This document shows positions 55,625 to 63,482 of a stretch of DNA of 64,000 bases, piece after piece. Under the pieces are notes generated by a model. That model saw nothing but the letters and a program-made list of their open reading frames with translations, searched no databases and had not been told where the DNA came from. Origin of the DNA: Paraburkholderia phenoliruptrix (GTDB taxonomy: Bacteria; Pseudomonadota; Gammaproteobacteria; Burkholderiales; Burkholderiaceae); contig NZ_CADIKB010000001.1 in assembly GCF_902859825.1 (NCBI RefSeq), forward strand, positions 372,001-436,000, read 5' to 3'. The translations under genes were made by a program, and so were the position numbers. Each line of letters opens with the position of its first letter. Position 1 is the first letter of the stretch.

Positions 55625-56284
55625 ATGAAGCAGGATAAACCCGCGCTGGCGCACGACATGCCCGGCGTCGTCATTCCGGACAGCCAACTGGCGCGCGAGG
55701 TAGCCGAGCTCATTCGCGACACCGAAAGCGAATTGCTGTTTAACCACTCGACACGGGTCTACCTGTGGGGCGCGCTGCTGGGAAAACGCAAGAGTATCGC
55801 CTTCGATCCGGAGCTGCTCTATGTCGCGGCCATGTTCCACGACATCGGCCTGACGTCGGCCTATCGCGACAGCGAACTGCGTTTTGAAGTCGACGGCGCC
55901 AACGCCGCGCGCGATTTTCTGCGCAGTCATCATATCGACGAGGTGGACGTGGCCAGGGTGTGGGCCGCTGTGGCGCTCCACACGACGCCGGGCATTCCCG
56001 AGTACATGGACGGTGAAATCGCGCTGGTGCAAGCAGGCGCCGGTATGGATGTGGCGGGACGGGGCTTCGATGCGTTTTCGGAGGAACAGCGCGCGGCGGT
56101 GGTCGCGGCCTATCCGCGCGGCGCCGATTTCGCCGGCAAGATGATTGATGCTTTCTACGACGGGATGAAGCATCGTCCGGGCACCACGTTCGGCACGTTC
56201 AACGACGATTTTCTGGCGCACAAGGATCCCAGCTTCGAGCGCGTGAACCTGTGCAGCATCATTCTGAATTCCCGGTGGGGTTGA
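55625..56284 (+). CDS. HD-domain hydrolase, cyanamide-hydratase/Ddi2-like
   Basis: 219 residues from ATG 55625 (GGAGGAGGAA 5-14 bases upstream). HD superfamily metal site: LLFNHSTRVYLWGALLG (His), LLYVAAMFHDIGLT (His-Asp), VWAAVALHTTPGIPEYM (His), and a later Asp. This spacing resembles the cyanamide hydratase/DDI2 group rather than HD-GYP or nucleotidases. Cytosolic. It starts a short operon with a truncated SDR gene and is divergent from a MocR regulator. Confidence 0.82.
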   Translation: MKQDKPALAHDMPGVVIPDSQLAREVAELIRDTESELLFNHSTRVYLWGALLGKRKSIAFDPELLYVAAMFHDIGLTSAYRDSELRFEVDGANAARDFLRSHHIDEVDVARVWAAVALHTTPGIPEYMDGEIALVQAGAGMDVAGRGFDAFSEEQRAAVVAAYPRGADFAGKMIDAFYDGMKHRPGTTFGTFNDDFLAHKDPSFERVNLCSIILNSRWG

Positions 56285-56328
56285 CTGGGCCGCAAACGGG
56301 CTCAACTCTACATCTATAAGGTTTTGCA

Positions 56329-56508
56329 ATGCCCAAAAGAACATTTTTGGTCACCGGCGCCAGCAAGCTCGTGCCGATGAAGCGTTTCGGCAAGCCTGAG
56401 GAACTGGCCGCGTCCGTGGCGTTTCTTCTGTCCGAGGATGCCGGCTTTATCACTGGACAGACCTTATTTGTTGACGGTGGTGCGTCGGTAGGGAAGGCGT
56501 CATTCTGA
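56329..56508 (+). pseudogene. SDR remnant with large in-frame internal deletion
   Basis: 59 codons that join the first strand of an SDR ([13 protein letters not shown]) directly to its extreme C-terminus ([36 protein letters not shown], then ASVGKASF). The catalytic Ser/Tyr/Lys part, about 180 residues, is missing, but the frame is kept and a normal stop follows. AAGG lies 8 bases before the ATG. It is 45 bases after the HD gene, so it is still transcribed and may be translated, yet it cannot act as a dehydrogenase. Confidence 0.85.
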
Positions 56509-56576
56509 CAGCCCCGTTGCTCTCGAATACGCGAGGGCAACGACACCCCCTCGATTCATATTACCCGAAGCGATCT

Positions 56577-57308
56577 CTACAAAACCGCTTCGGCGACGAG
56601 TTGCAAAGCGGGCGCAAGCTTCAGATACACCTCGGGCCGCTCGAGAGCGTAGGTCAGATTGCGTTGCGCGATCTGCACGTGCTCAGTGGCGAGCGATTGC
56701 GCCCGCGTGCCTTCGCCGCGTTCCATCGCCTGCACGAGGCTGTGATGCTGCTGGTGTGCCATGAAAAGCCATTGGCGGCCTTCCTCGATCGCGGATTGCA
56801 TCGGCAGCATTGCGCTGGCTGCGGCAAACGGCAGACGGTTGTTCATGTCGATTGCACGAATCAGCGCCGCGTTGCCCGAACCTTCGACGATCAGCTTGTG
56901 AAAACGGTTGTTCATGTCCGTGTATGCAGCGTAATCGTCGAGATCGAGTTCCGACTTCGCGAGCAGGCGGTCGCCAGCGCGCAGACATTCGTTCAGACTG
57001 TTCGCTAACTGACGCTGCACGCCGTGCTCGGCGACGAGGCGCGCTGCCATGCCTTCCAGATGTCCACGCACGGCGATCGCGTCGGCGATTTCCGCCGCGG
57101 TGATACGCCGCATCACGTAACCGCCTGCGGGCGACGGCTCGACGAGTCCTTCCTGTTCCAGCGTGGTGAGCGCGAGCCGGACCGGCGTGCGCGACGCTTG
57201 CAGCCGTTCGGCAAGGGCCACCTCGCCGAGGCGCTCGCCAGGGGCGAATTCACCCTTGAGTATGAGGTCGCGCAGATGCACCAGCACCCGCTCCTGTTGC
57301 GTCTCCAT
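56577..57308 (-). CDS. GntR-family regulator, FCD type
   Basis: 243 residues from ATG 57308 (AAGGAG 8 bases upstream; the frame extends to 57437 but without such a site). Winged helix: VLVHLRDLILKGEFAPGERLGEVALAERLQASRTPVRLALTTLEQEGLV. FCD ligand domain ~85-225 with metal-binding His/Asp pattern (RGHLEGMAARLV, NNRFHKLIVEGSGN, HQQHHSLVQAM). Divergent from the Rieske operon; shared 11-base operator-like repeats lie upstream of both genes, so it most likely represses that operon and itself. Confidence 0.92.
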   Translation of the reverse strand: METQQERVLVHLRDLILKGEFAPGERLGEVALAERLQASRTPVRLALTTLEQEGLVEPSPAGGYVMRRITAAEIADAIAVRGHLEGMAARLVAEHGVQRQLANSLNECLRAGDRLLAKSELDLDDYAAYTDMNNRFHKLIVEGSGNAALIRAIDMNNRLPFAAASAMLPMQSAIEEGRQWLFMAHQQHHSLVQAMERGEGTRAQSLATEHVQIAQRNLTYALERPEVYLKLAPALQLVAEAVL

Positions 57309-57691
57309 TTCTGCTTCTCCTTTGCCCCCGAAGGCGTCGTGCCGTCTTGCGCAGTGCCCGGCTTGCTTTTGCATTGTAGCTGAGCGTTGGTTCAACGGTG
57401 AAGACAACTGAAGGGTCATGTTCTTAACTGTATGCAAAGACGGGGAGAATCCTAGGCATTGGCTAGAGAGACTCGCACCAGGGAAAACGACTAATCTGTC
57501 AAAAATATACGCAAAATCAATAAATTAAGTGCGATCACGGCCTCAGGGTGCAAGCTGAAAAGCAGTCGCGGGCAAGCAGTAATGTATGCAGGGATTGAAA
57601 ACGTGGATTCAATGACATAGTCTTTGCATAAATCAAGCGAGACGCTGCATGCAATGCACGATCGTTTGCATCCAACCAAGGAGACAGTGTC
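57309..57691. promoter_or_regulatory. Divergent GntR/Rieske control region
   Basis: TATGCAAAGAC at 57431-57441 recurs exactly, inverted, as GTCTTTGCATA at 57620-57630. Related TGTATGCA is at 57583-57590 and TTTGCAT at 57663-57669. A possible Rieske promoter is TTGAAA (57595-57600), 17 bases, TAGTCT (57618-57623), overlapping the second repeat. The stretch 57470-57540 is unusually AT-rich. The layout suits repression of both directions by the GntR protein. Confidence 0.6.
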
Positions 57692-59008
57692 ATGATGAGT
57701 TCCGCGCAAAACGACGCGATCACGCGCGTCGGCAAAGGCACGCCGGCAGGCGAACTGTTACGCAATTACTGGCAACCGGTCGCGCTCGTGGAGGAGCTCC
57801 CCGACGTGCGGCCGGTACGCGCGGTGCGACTGATGGGTCAGGACTTCGTCGTATTCAGGGACCAACAGGGCCGTTACGGAATGCTCGACCGGGATTGCCC
57901 GCACCGCGGCGCGGATCTCGCCGCCGGCCGACTCGAAGCAGGGGGCTTGCGCTGCGCTTTTCATGGCTGGCTTTTCGACGTCGACGGCCAGTGTCTGTCC
58001 ACGCCGGGAGAACCGGTTGGGAGTTCGCTGTGCAAGCGGGTTCGTCAGAGCGCGTATCCGGTTATCGAGCGCAGCGGCATTCTGTTCGCCTACATCGGCA
58101 AAGGTGAGCCACCGGCATTCCCCCAGTTCGACTGTTTCGCGGCGCCGAACGAGTACACATTCGCGTTCAAGGGACTATTCGAATGCAACTGGTTGCAGGC
58201 ACTCGAGGTAGGCATCGACCCCGCGCACGCATCGTTTCTTCATCGGTTCTTTGAAGACGAAGATGTGAGCGCAAGCTATGGCAAGCAATTTCGCGGCGCG
58301 TCGGCGGACTCGAATATGCCCATTACCAAGGTGCTGCGCGAATATGAATCACCTGAAATTCTCGTCAGCCCCGCCGACTACGGTCTTCGGCTAATCGCAA
58401 AGCGACCGATCGACGACGAGCACACGCATGTGCGTGTAACGAACGTCGTGTTCCCTCAGGCCTTTGTGATTCCGATGAGCGCTGAGATGACCATTACGCA
58501 GTGGCACGTTCCCGTCGACGACGAGAACTGCTACTGGTACGCGATCTTCACGAGCTTCGGCGCGCCGACGAACAAGCAGCAGATGCGTGAACAGCGGCTC
58601 GAACTGTACGAATTGCCCGACTACACATCGCGCAGGAACAAGCGCAACCACTACGGCTTCGACGTGCACGAGCAATTGACGCAAACGTACACAGGTATGG
58701 GCTTCGACATCAACGTGCACGATCAGTGGGCGGTGGAATCGCAAGGGCCCATTCAGGATCGCACGCGAGAGCATCTGGGCACGACTGACAAGGGAATCAT
58801 TGCGTACCGGCGGCTGCTCGTCGACGCAATAGAAAAGACGCAAGCCGGCGAGAAGACGTTGATGGTGATCGATGATGAGGCGGCGGCACATCTGACCGGG
58901 CCCGCGTCGATCGACGGCATTGCTCCCGCTGAGCGGTGGGACGAGTACTGGAAGGAAGCAGACGCCAGCCGCCGCGCTGCCGCCCCTTGGCCCACGCCCA
59001 AGGCCTGA
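57692..59008 (+). CDS. Rieske non-heme iron ring-hydroxylating oxygenase, alpha subunit
   Basis: 438 residues (ATG 57692 or 57695; AAGGAG 8 bases upstream). Rieske [2Fe-2S] ligands: DRDCPHRGADLAAG (C69, H71) and LRCAFHGWLFDVDG (C88, H91). Mononuclear iron ligands: NWLQALEVGIDPAHASFLHRFF (D176 bridge, H179, H184). It is of the phthalate 4,5-dioxygenase/KshA-like homotrimeric type, with no beta subunit. Electrons should come from the ferredoxin and reductase coded just downstream. It heads the operon Rieske-GS-like-ferredoxin-reductase. Substrate unknown; the neighbour ligase suggests a gamma-glutamylated amine. Confidence 0.93.
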   Translation: MMSSAQNDAITRVGKGTPAGELLRNYWQPVALVEELPDVRPVRAVRLMGQDFVVFRDQQGRYGMLDRDCPHRGADLAAGRLEAGGLRCAFHGWLFDVDGQCLSTPGEPVGSSLCKRVRQSAYPVIERSGILFAYIGKGEPPAFPQFDCFAAPNEYTFAFKGLFECNWLQALEVGIDPAHASFLHRFFEDEDVSASYGKQFRGASADSNMPITKVLREYESPEILVSPADYGLRLIAKRPIDDEHTHVRVTNVVFPQAFVIPMSAEMTITQWHVPVDDENCYWYAIFTSFGAPTNKQQMREQRLELYELPDYTSRRNKRNHYGFDVHEQLTQTYTGMGFDINVHDQWAVESQGPIQDRTREHLGTTDKGIIAYRRLLVDAIEKTQAGEKTLMVIDDEAAAHLTGPASIDGIAPAERWDEYWKEADASRRAAAPWPTPKA

Positions 59009-59062
59009 GCCCCTGTCCCAACCGGAACGGAGCGCGCGGCTTTCAGGCTGCGCGGAAGAGAC

Positions 59063-60499
59063 ATGTCTTTCGTTAAAACCCATGGTCTTTGGACCGACGC
59101 GCAGAACGCGGCCTTCGCGCAGCTTCTGGAGCGCCTGAAGGAAAGTGCCGTACAGGTCGTGCGATTCTCGTTTCCCGACCAGCATGGACTGCTGCGCGGC
59201 AAGACGCTTGTCGTCGACGATGCAATCAAGGCCTTCGAATCCGGCGTGACGCTGACGAGCACACTGCTTGCCAAGGATACGTCGCATCGCACCGTGTTTC
59301 CGGTCTTCACCGCGGGCGGTGGATTCGGCATGCCCGAGATGCAGGGAGCGTGCGACACGCTGATGATCGCCGATCCGCAGACGTTTCGAATTTTGCCTTG
59401 GGCACCGCATACGGGCTGGGTGCTCTGCGATCTCTACTTCCCTAACGGCAGGCCTGTGCCGTTCGGCACGCGGCATCTGTTTCGTCGCGCGCTGGAGCGG
59501 CTCGCGAATCAGGGGTTCGAACTGGTCAGCGGCCTCGAGGTCGAGTTTCATGTGTTCAAGCTCACGAACCCGAATATGAAGCCCGAGCATTCCGGCCAGC
59601 CCGGCTTGCCGCCCGATGTCGAACTGCTGTCGCATGGCTATCAGTACCTGACGGAGCTGCGATACGACGCCGTCGATCACGTCATGGAAATGCTGCGCAA
59701 CGGGATCGACGGACTTGAGCTTCCGGTGCGGTCACTCGAAGTCGAGTACGGACCGAGTCAGTTCGAGTTCACCTTTGCGCCGACGAAGGGGATCAAGAGC
59801 GCCGACGACATGATCCTCTTTCGCAGCGCTGTCAAACAGATATGCCAGCGCAACGGCTATCACGCGACTTTCATGTGCAGGCCGCGTATTCCGAACGTGG
59901 TGTCGAGCGGCTGGCATCTGCACCAGTCGCTCGTGCATATCGACAACGGCAGCAACGCGTTCATGCCGTCCGATGCGACTGCTCCGCTGTCGTCTGTTGG
60001 GCAAGGGTACCTTGCGGGGCTGCTCGCCCATGCGCAAGCGGCGACCGCTTTATCGACGCCCACAATCAACGGTTACAGGCGGTATCGGCCGTATTCAAAT
60101 GCGCCCGATCGCGCGAACTGGGGATGTGACAACCGCGGCGTCATGCTGCGCGTGCTGGGCGGGGCGAACGATCCGGCGACGCGCGTGGAGAACCGCGTCG
60201 GCGAACCTACGGCGAATCCGTATCTGTATTTCGGCACGCAGGTGCTATCGGGGCTCGACGGGTTGCAGCGCAAGCTGGAATTGCCGCCTTCAGCGGATAC
60301 GCCGTATGAGACTGAAGCGCAATCGCTGCCCCGTTCACTCGGCGACGCGCTCGACGCACTGCGTGCGGACGAATGCCTGCGCGAAGGTTTCGGCAGCGCC
60401 TTCATCGACTACTTCTGCAAGCTCAAGGAAGCAGAGATCAACCGCTTCAATCTCGAAGTAACCGACTGGGAACACCGCGAGTACTTCGAAACGTTCTGA
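59063..60499 (+). CDS. Glutamine-synthetase-like ligase (gamma-glutamylamide/anilide synthetase type)
   Basis: 478 residues. GS catalytic domain: VSGLEVEFHVF (E159, E161), SLEVEYGPSQFEFTF (E226, E228, E235), SSGWHLHQSL (H285), YRPYSNAPDRANWGCDNRG (ATP/Glu site arginine region), and RVENRVGEPTANPYLYF (E376, R378). The N-terminal part (PDQHGLLRGKTLVV) lacks the Asp50 ammonium loop of true GS, as in PuuA and aniline- or isopropylamine-pathway ligases. It likely joins glutamate to an organic amine using ATP. 54 bases after the Rieske gene and in its operon. Confidence 0.9.
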   Translation: MSFVKTHGLWTDAQNAAFAQLLERLKESAVQVVRFSFPDQHGLLRGKTLVVDDAIKAFESGVTLTSTLLAKDTSHRTVFPVFTAGGGFGMPEMQGACDTLMIADPQTFRILPWAPHTGWVLCDLYFPNGRPVPFGTRHLFRRALERLANQGFELVSGLEVEFHVFKLTNPNMKPEHSGQPGLPPDVELLSHGYQYLTELRYDAVDHVMEMLRNGIDGLELPVRSLEVEYGPSQFEFTFAPTKGIKSADDMILFRSAVKQICQRNGYHATFMCRPRIPNVVSSGWHLHQSLVHIDNGSNAFMPSDATAPLSSVGQGYLAGLLAHAQAATALSTPTINGYRRYRPYSNAPDRANWGCDNRGVMLRVLGGANDPATRVENRVGEPTANPYLYFGTQVLSGLDGLQRKLELPPSADTPYETEAQSLPRSLGDALDALRADECLREGFGSAFIDYFCKLKEAEINRFNLEVTDWEHREYFETF

Positions 60500-60527
60500 G
60501 TGCGCTCAATCATCAAGGAGACATGTG

Positions 60528-60851
60528 ATGCCTATCGTCACTTATATTCTGCGCGACGGTCAACGCACTGAAATAGAAGTACCCGCCGGTACCAGCGTGA
60601 TGGAGGCCGCGATCCATAACAATGTGCGCGGCATCGAGGCCGAGTGTGGCGGGTGCCTGTCGTGCGCGACATGCCACGTCTATATCGACCCTTCTTCGAC
60701 GGCCGAGCTTGCGGCGCCCGACGATGCAGAGGAGGAACTGCTCGAAGGCGTGGCAGCAGAACGTCGTCCGGAAAGCCGGCTCAGTTGCCAGCTCGTCGTC
60801 GCGTCGACGATGAGCGGACTTGTCGTGCGGATCCCCGAAAAGCAGGGATGA
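60528..60851 (+). CDS. [2Fe-2S] ferredoxin, putidaredoxin/adrenodoxin type
   Basis: 107 residues from ATG 60528 (AAGGAG 7 bases upstream; GTG 60525 is just before). Cluster ligands C40, C46, C49 (ECGGCLSCATC) and C87 (SRLSCQLVV) with the C-x5-C-x2-C spacing of the plant/vertebrate-type bacterial ferredoxins. An extra Cys at 43 is unusual. It should carry electrons from the following reductase to the Rieske oxygenase. Starts 28 bases after the ligase gene. Confidence 0.93.
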   Translation: MPIVTYILRDGQRTEIEVPAGTSVMEAAIHNNVRGIEAECGGCLSCATCHVYIDPSSTAELAAPDDAEEELLEGVAAERRPESRLSCQLVVASTMSGLVVRIPEKQG

Positions 60852-60855
60852 GATC

Positions 60856-62115
60856 ATGAAACCCAGGCTTGTGATTGTCGGCGCGTCGTACGCGGGGCTG
60901 CAACTCGCGGCATCCGCGAGAGAGTCGGGTCACGACGGCGATATCGTGTTGATCGGCGACGAACCTCACGCGCCCTATCAGCGTCCGCCGTTATCCAAAG
61001 GTTTTCTGACGGGCAGCTTCGCGAAAGAACGTCTGCCGCTGCGTTCGCCAGCGTTTTACGGTGAAATGCAAATTCAGTGGATGCCTTCGACGCGCGCACT
61101 GCGCATTAACCGCGAACGCAAAGAGATCGAATTGCATGACGGTGCGCGGCTCGCCTACGACCATCTTGCGCTGACCACAGGGGCGCGTGTGCGCAAGCTC
61201 GATTGCAAAGGCGCGTCGCACGATGCTGTTTACTACTTGCGCGATCTGCGTGATGCCAGACGCCTCGTTGAGCGCACGCAAACCGCGCGGCGTGCGGTCG
61301 TGGTGGGTGGCGGATACATCGGCCTCGAAGCAGCTGCATCGCTACGTCAGAAGGGCCTCGACGTCACGGTCGTCGAGACCGAGGCGCGCGTGCTTGCCCG
61401 CGTTGCTTCGCCATCTATCTCCGTCGTCATGCAGCGCGCTCACACGAGGCACGGCGTGTCGCTTGCGCTGGGACGGAAAGTAGTCGCTATTCACGATGTA
61501 GCAGACGGCGTCGCCGTCGAGCTGGATGACGGTGCGCGGTTGTCGTGCGATCTCGTCGTGGTCGGCATTGGCGTGCTGCCGAATACAGAGCTGGCTGCGG
61601 GCTGCGGATTGGAGGTGGCGGGCGGCATCGTCGTGGATGCGTGTGCGCGCACCAGTGACCCGTCGATCGTCGCCGCCGGCGATTGTGCGGCTTTTGTGCC
61701 GTACTGGGCGCCGGCTGGCAGCGCCGCCTGCCGCATCGAGTCGGTGCAGAACGCAAACGATATGGCGAGGACAGCGGCCGCTTCGGTCCTCGGGCGATCC
61801 GAGCCCTACCGCGCGGTGCCCTGGTTCTGGTCGGATCAATACGATCTGAAGCTGCAAATGGCCGGTGTCAATACGGGGTTCACCGATTTCGCGGTGCGCG
61901 GCTCTATCGACGAAGGCAAGTTTTCGCTGTTCTACTTTCGCGACGACACGCTCGTCGCTGTGGACAGCATTAACCGGCCACAAGACCATATGCTCGCACG
62001 CAAGCTGCTCTCAGCCGGTACGCGGCTAAGCGTGGAAGACCTCGCCGACCCTGGGTTCGACCTCAAGGCATTCGCGAACCGCGACGTCGGCGTCGCGCAT
62101 GGAGCGGCATCATGA
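60856..62115 (+). CDS. NAD(P)H-ferredoxin reductase, FAD-dependent (putidaredoxin-reductase type)
   Basis: 419 residues from ATG 60856. FAD motif VIVGASYAGLQLAASA (residues ~6-20), NAD(P)H motif AVVVGGGYIGLEAAASLRQKG (~150), FAD-binding SIVAAGDCAAF (~270), and a reductase C-terminal domain with WFWSDQYDLKLQMAG. It reduces the neighbouring ferredoxin, completing a three-component oxygenase. Its start lies 4 bases after the ferredoxin stop, so translation is coupled. It ends with FANRDVGVAHGAAS. Confidence 0.93.
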   Translation: MKPRLVIVGASYAGLQLAASARESGHDGDIVLIGDEPHAPYQRPPLSKGFLTGSFAKERLPLRSPAFYGEMQIQWMPSTRALRINRERKEIELHDGARLAYDHLALTTGARVRKLDCKGASHDAVYYLRDLRDARRLVERTQTARRAVVVGGGYIGLEAAASLRQKGLDVTVVETEARVLARVASPSISVVMQRAHTRHGVSLALGRKVVAIHDVADGVAVELDDGARLSCDLVVVGIGVLPNTELAAGCGLEVAGGIVVDACARTSDPSIVAAGDCAAFVPYWAPAGSAACRIESVQNANDMARTAAASVLGRSEPYRAVPWFWSDQYDLKLQMAGVNTGFTDFAVRGSIDEGKFSLFYFRDDTLVAVDSINRPQDHMLARKLLSAGTRLSVEDLADPGFDLKAFANRDVGVAHGAAS

Positions 62116-62130
62116 GAGCGGGTGAGAGCC

Positions 62131-63105
62131 ATGTCCGCTAACCGGATCGACCTCAATTTGCTGCGCGTGTTCGACGCGGTATTCGAGGACCGCAACCTCG
62201 CACTGGCGGGCAAGCGTCTGAACCTGAGCCAGTCAGCCATCAGCCATGCGCTCGCGCGCATGCGTGAGGTAGTCGGGGACGATCTGTTCGTGCGCACCGC
62301 GAGAGGAATGGAGCCGACCGTGCGCGCGCTGCGCATGGCAGGCCAGGTGCGCGGCGCGCTACAGCAGATTGTGGCCGCGTTGGGTGTGGATGACTTCGAT
62401 CCGCAGGTCGCGCAACGCAAGTTTGTCGTGGCTGCGAACGACTACATCACGTCCCTCGTATTGGGGCGGCTGAGTCAGCGCCTATGCGCGGAGGCGCCGC
62501 TCGCGGACCTGGTCGTGCGGCCGTCTACGCGGCTCGATCTGGCAGGTCAGATTGACGTAGGCCGAATTGATATTGCAATCGGCATCTTCGCGGACGTACC
62601 AGCGCGCTTTCGCTCGATGGCGTTGTGGGAGCAGACAGACGTACTGCTGGTGAACCGCGACCATCCGATTGCCGAGCGGCCGGTTACGCAGCAAGATCTT
62701 CTCGCGTATCCACTCGTGGCGATCTCGCAAGGCGGCTCGGAAGAGGGCGCCGTAAGCGGCTTTATTGTCGAACGTGGCCTGGCGCGGCAATCGGAGATGT
62801 TCGATCGCGATGCGCTCAACCGGGCGTTCGCCGACACGCCCGACATGCCGCGCATGCGCATGTCCGTCGCGCACTCGCTTGCGATTCCCGCACTGCTTCG
62901 CCATAGCGAGATGCTCGCACTGGTTCCGTCGTCGCTCGCTCGGGAACTCGAACGTTATGGCGAACTGAAGATGTGCGCAACGCCCTATGAATGTCCCAAC
63001 GTGACGGTGCGGGCCGTATGGCATGAGCGCAATGACGCGGATCCAGCGCTGCAATGGCTGAGACAACAGCTTGCGGATGTCGCGCGACAGGTTCGTGCTG
63101 GCTGA
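62131..63105 (+). CDS. LysR-family regulator, NodD/NahR-like
   Basis: 324 residues from ATG 62131 (an ATG at 62122 is in frame but its upstream region overlaps the reductase end). HTH: ANRIDLNLLRVFDAVFEDRNLALAGKRLNLSQSAISHALARMREVVGDDLFVRTARGMEP. It lies 15 bases after the reductase gene and is likely co-transcribed, giving the cluster a second regulator besides the divergent GntR. Effector probably the pathway's amine or aromatic product. Confidence 0.92.
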   Translation: MSANRIDLNLLRVFDAVFEDRNLALAGKRLNLSQSAISHALARMREVVGDDLFVRTARGMEPTVRALRMAGQVRGALQQIVAALGVDDFDPQVAQRKFVVAANDYITSLVLGRLSQRLCAEAPLADLVVRPSTRLDLAGQIDVGRIDIAIGIFADVPARFRSMALWEQTDVLLVNRDHPIAERPVTQQDLLAYPLVAISQGGSEEGAVSGFIVERGLARQSEMFDRDALNRAFADTPDMPRMRMSVAHSLAIPALLRHSEMLALVPSSLARELERYGELKMCATPYECPNVTVRAVWHERNDADPALQWLRQQLADVARQVRAG

Positions 63106-63482
63106 ACCCATTCGTTCAAGATACCTATGCAAACAATTCACGGCTCGCGAGCCGGCGAGCAGTGCTGTGTCAACATCGCCGAGACCCTGCAAAGCGCGGC
63201 CTTTTTTTACGCAACGCGCACGCATCGCGCGAACGAATCGGCGATGCGCGTGCTTGCTCATTGCCCCCTTTGCGCGATTTGCCGGGTTGTAGAGGTGTTT
63301 TGGCGATCCTAAGCTTGGTCCCCGTCGATACCTGCCATCTCATCAGGTATCGGCATTCTGGCGAACCGCGAGAGCGGATGGCTTTTCAATCAAACCGGCA
63401 AGCGTCACAACGAGCGGGCCGCGCCGGCAGTTCAATCTCCGCGAGGACGCAATAGAAGAGACAAGACCAGTCGATGTACAAG
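63106..63482. promoter_or_regulatory. Intergenic region with a spaced dyad upstream of the transporter
   Basis: CGATACCTG (63326-63334), 9-base spacer, and its exact reverse complement CAGGTATCG (63344-63352). It lies about 130 bases before the AAHS-type transporter frame and could be a LysR/GntR-type operator or a hairpin. An imperfect GC-rich inverted repeat is also present at 63216-63251. No supported gene. Confidence 0.45.

Noticed and set aside
63127..63312. 61-codon plus-strand frame after the second LysR gene
   Set aside because: No ribosome site, no recognisable protein, and it crosses an imperfect inverted repeat; probably non-coding.
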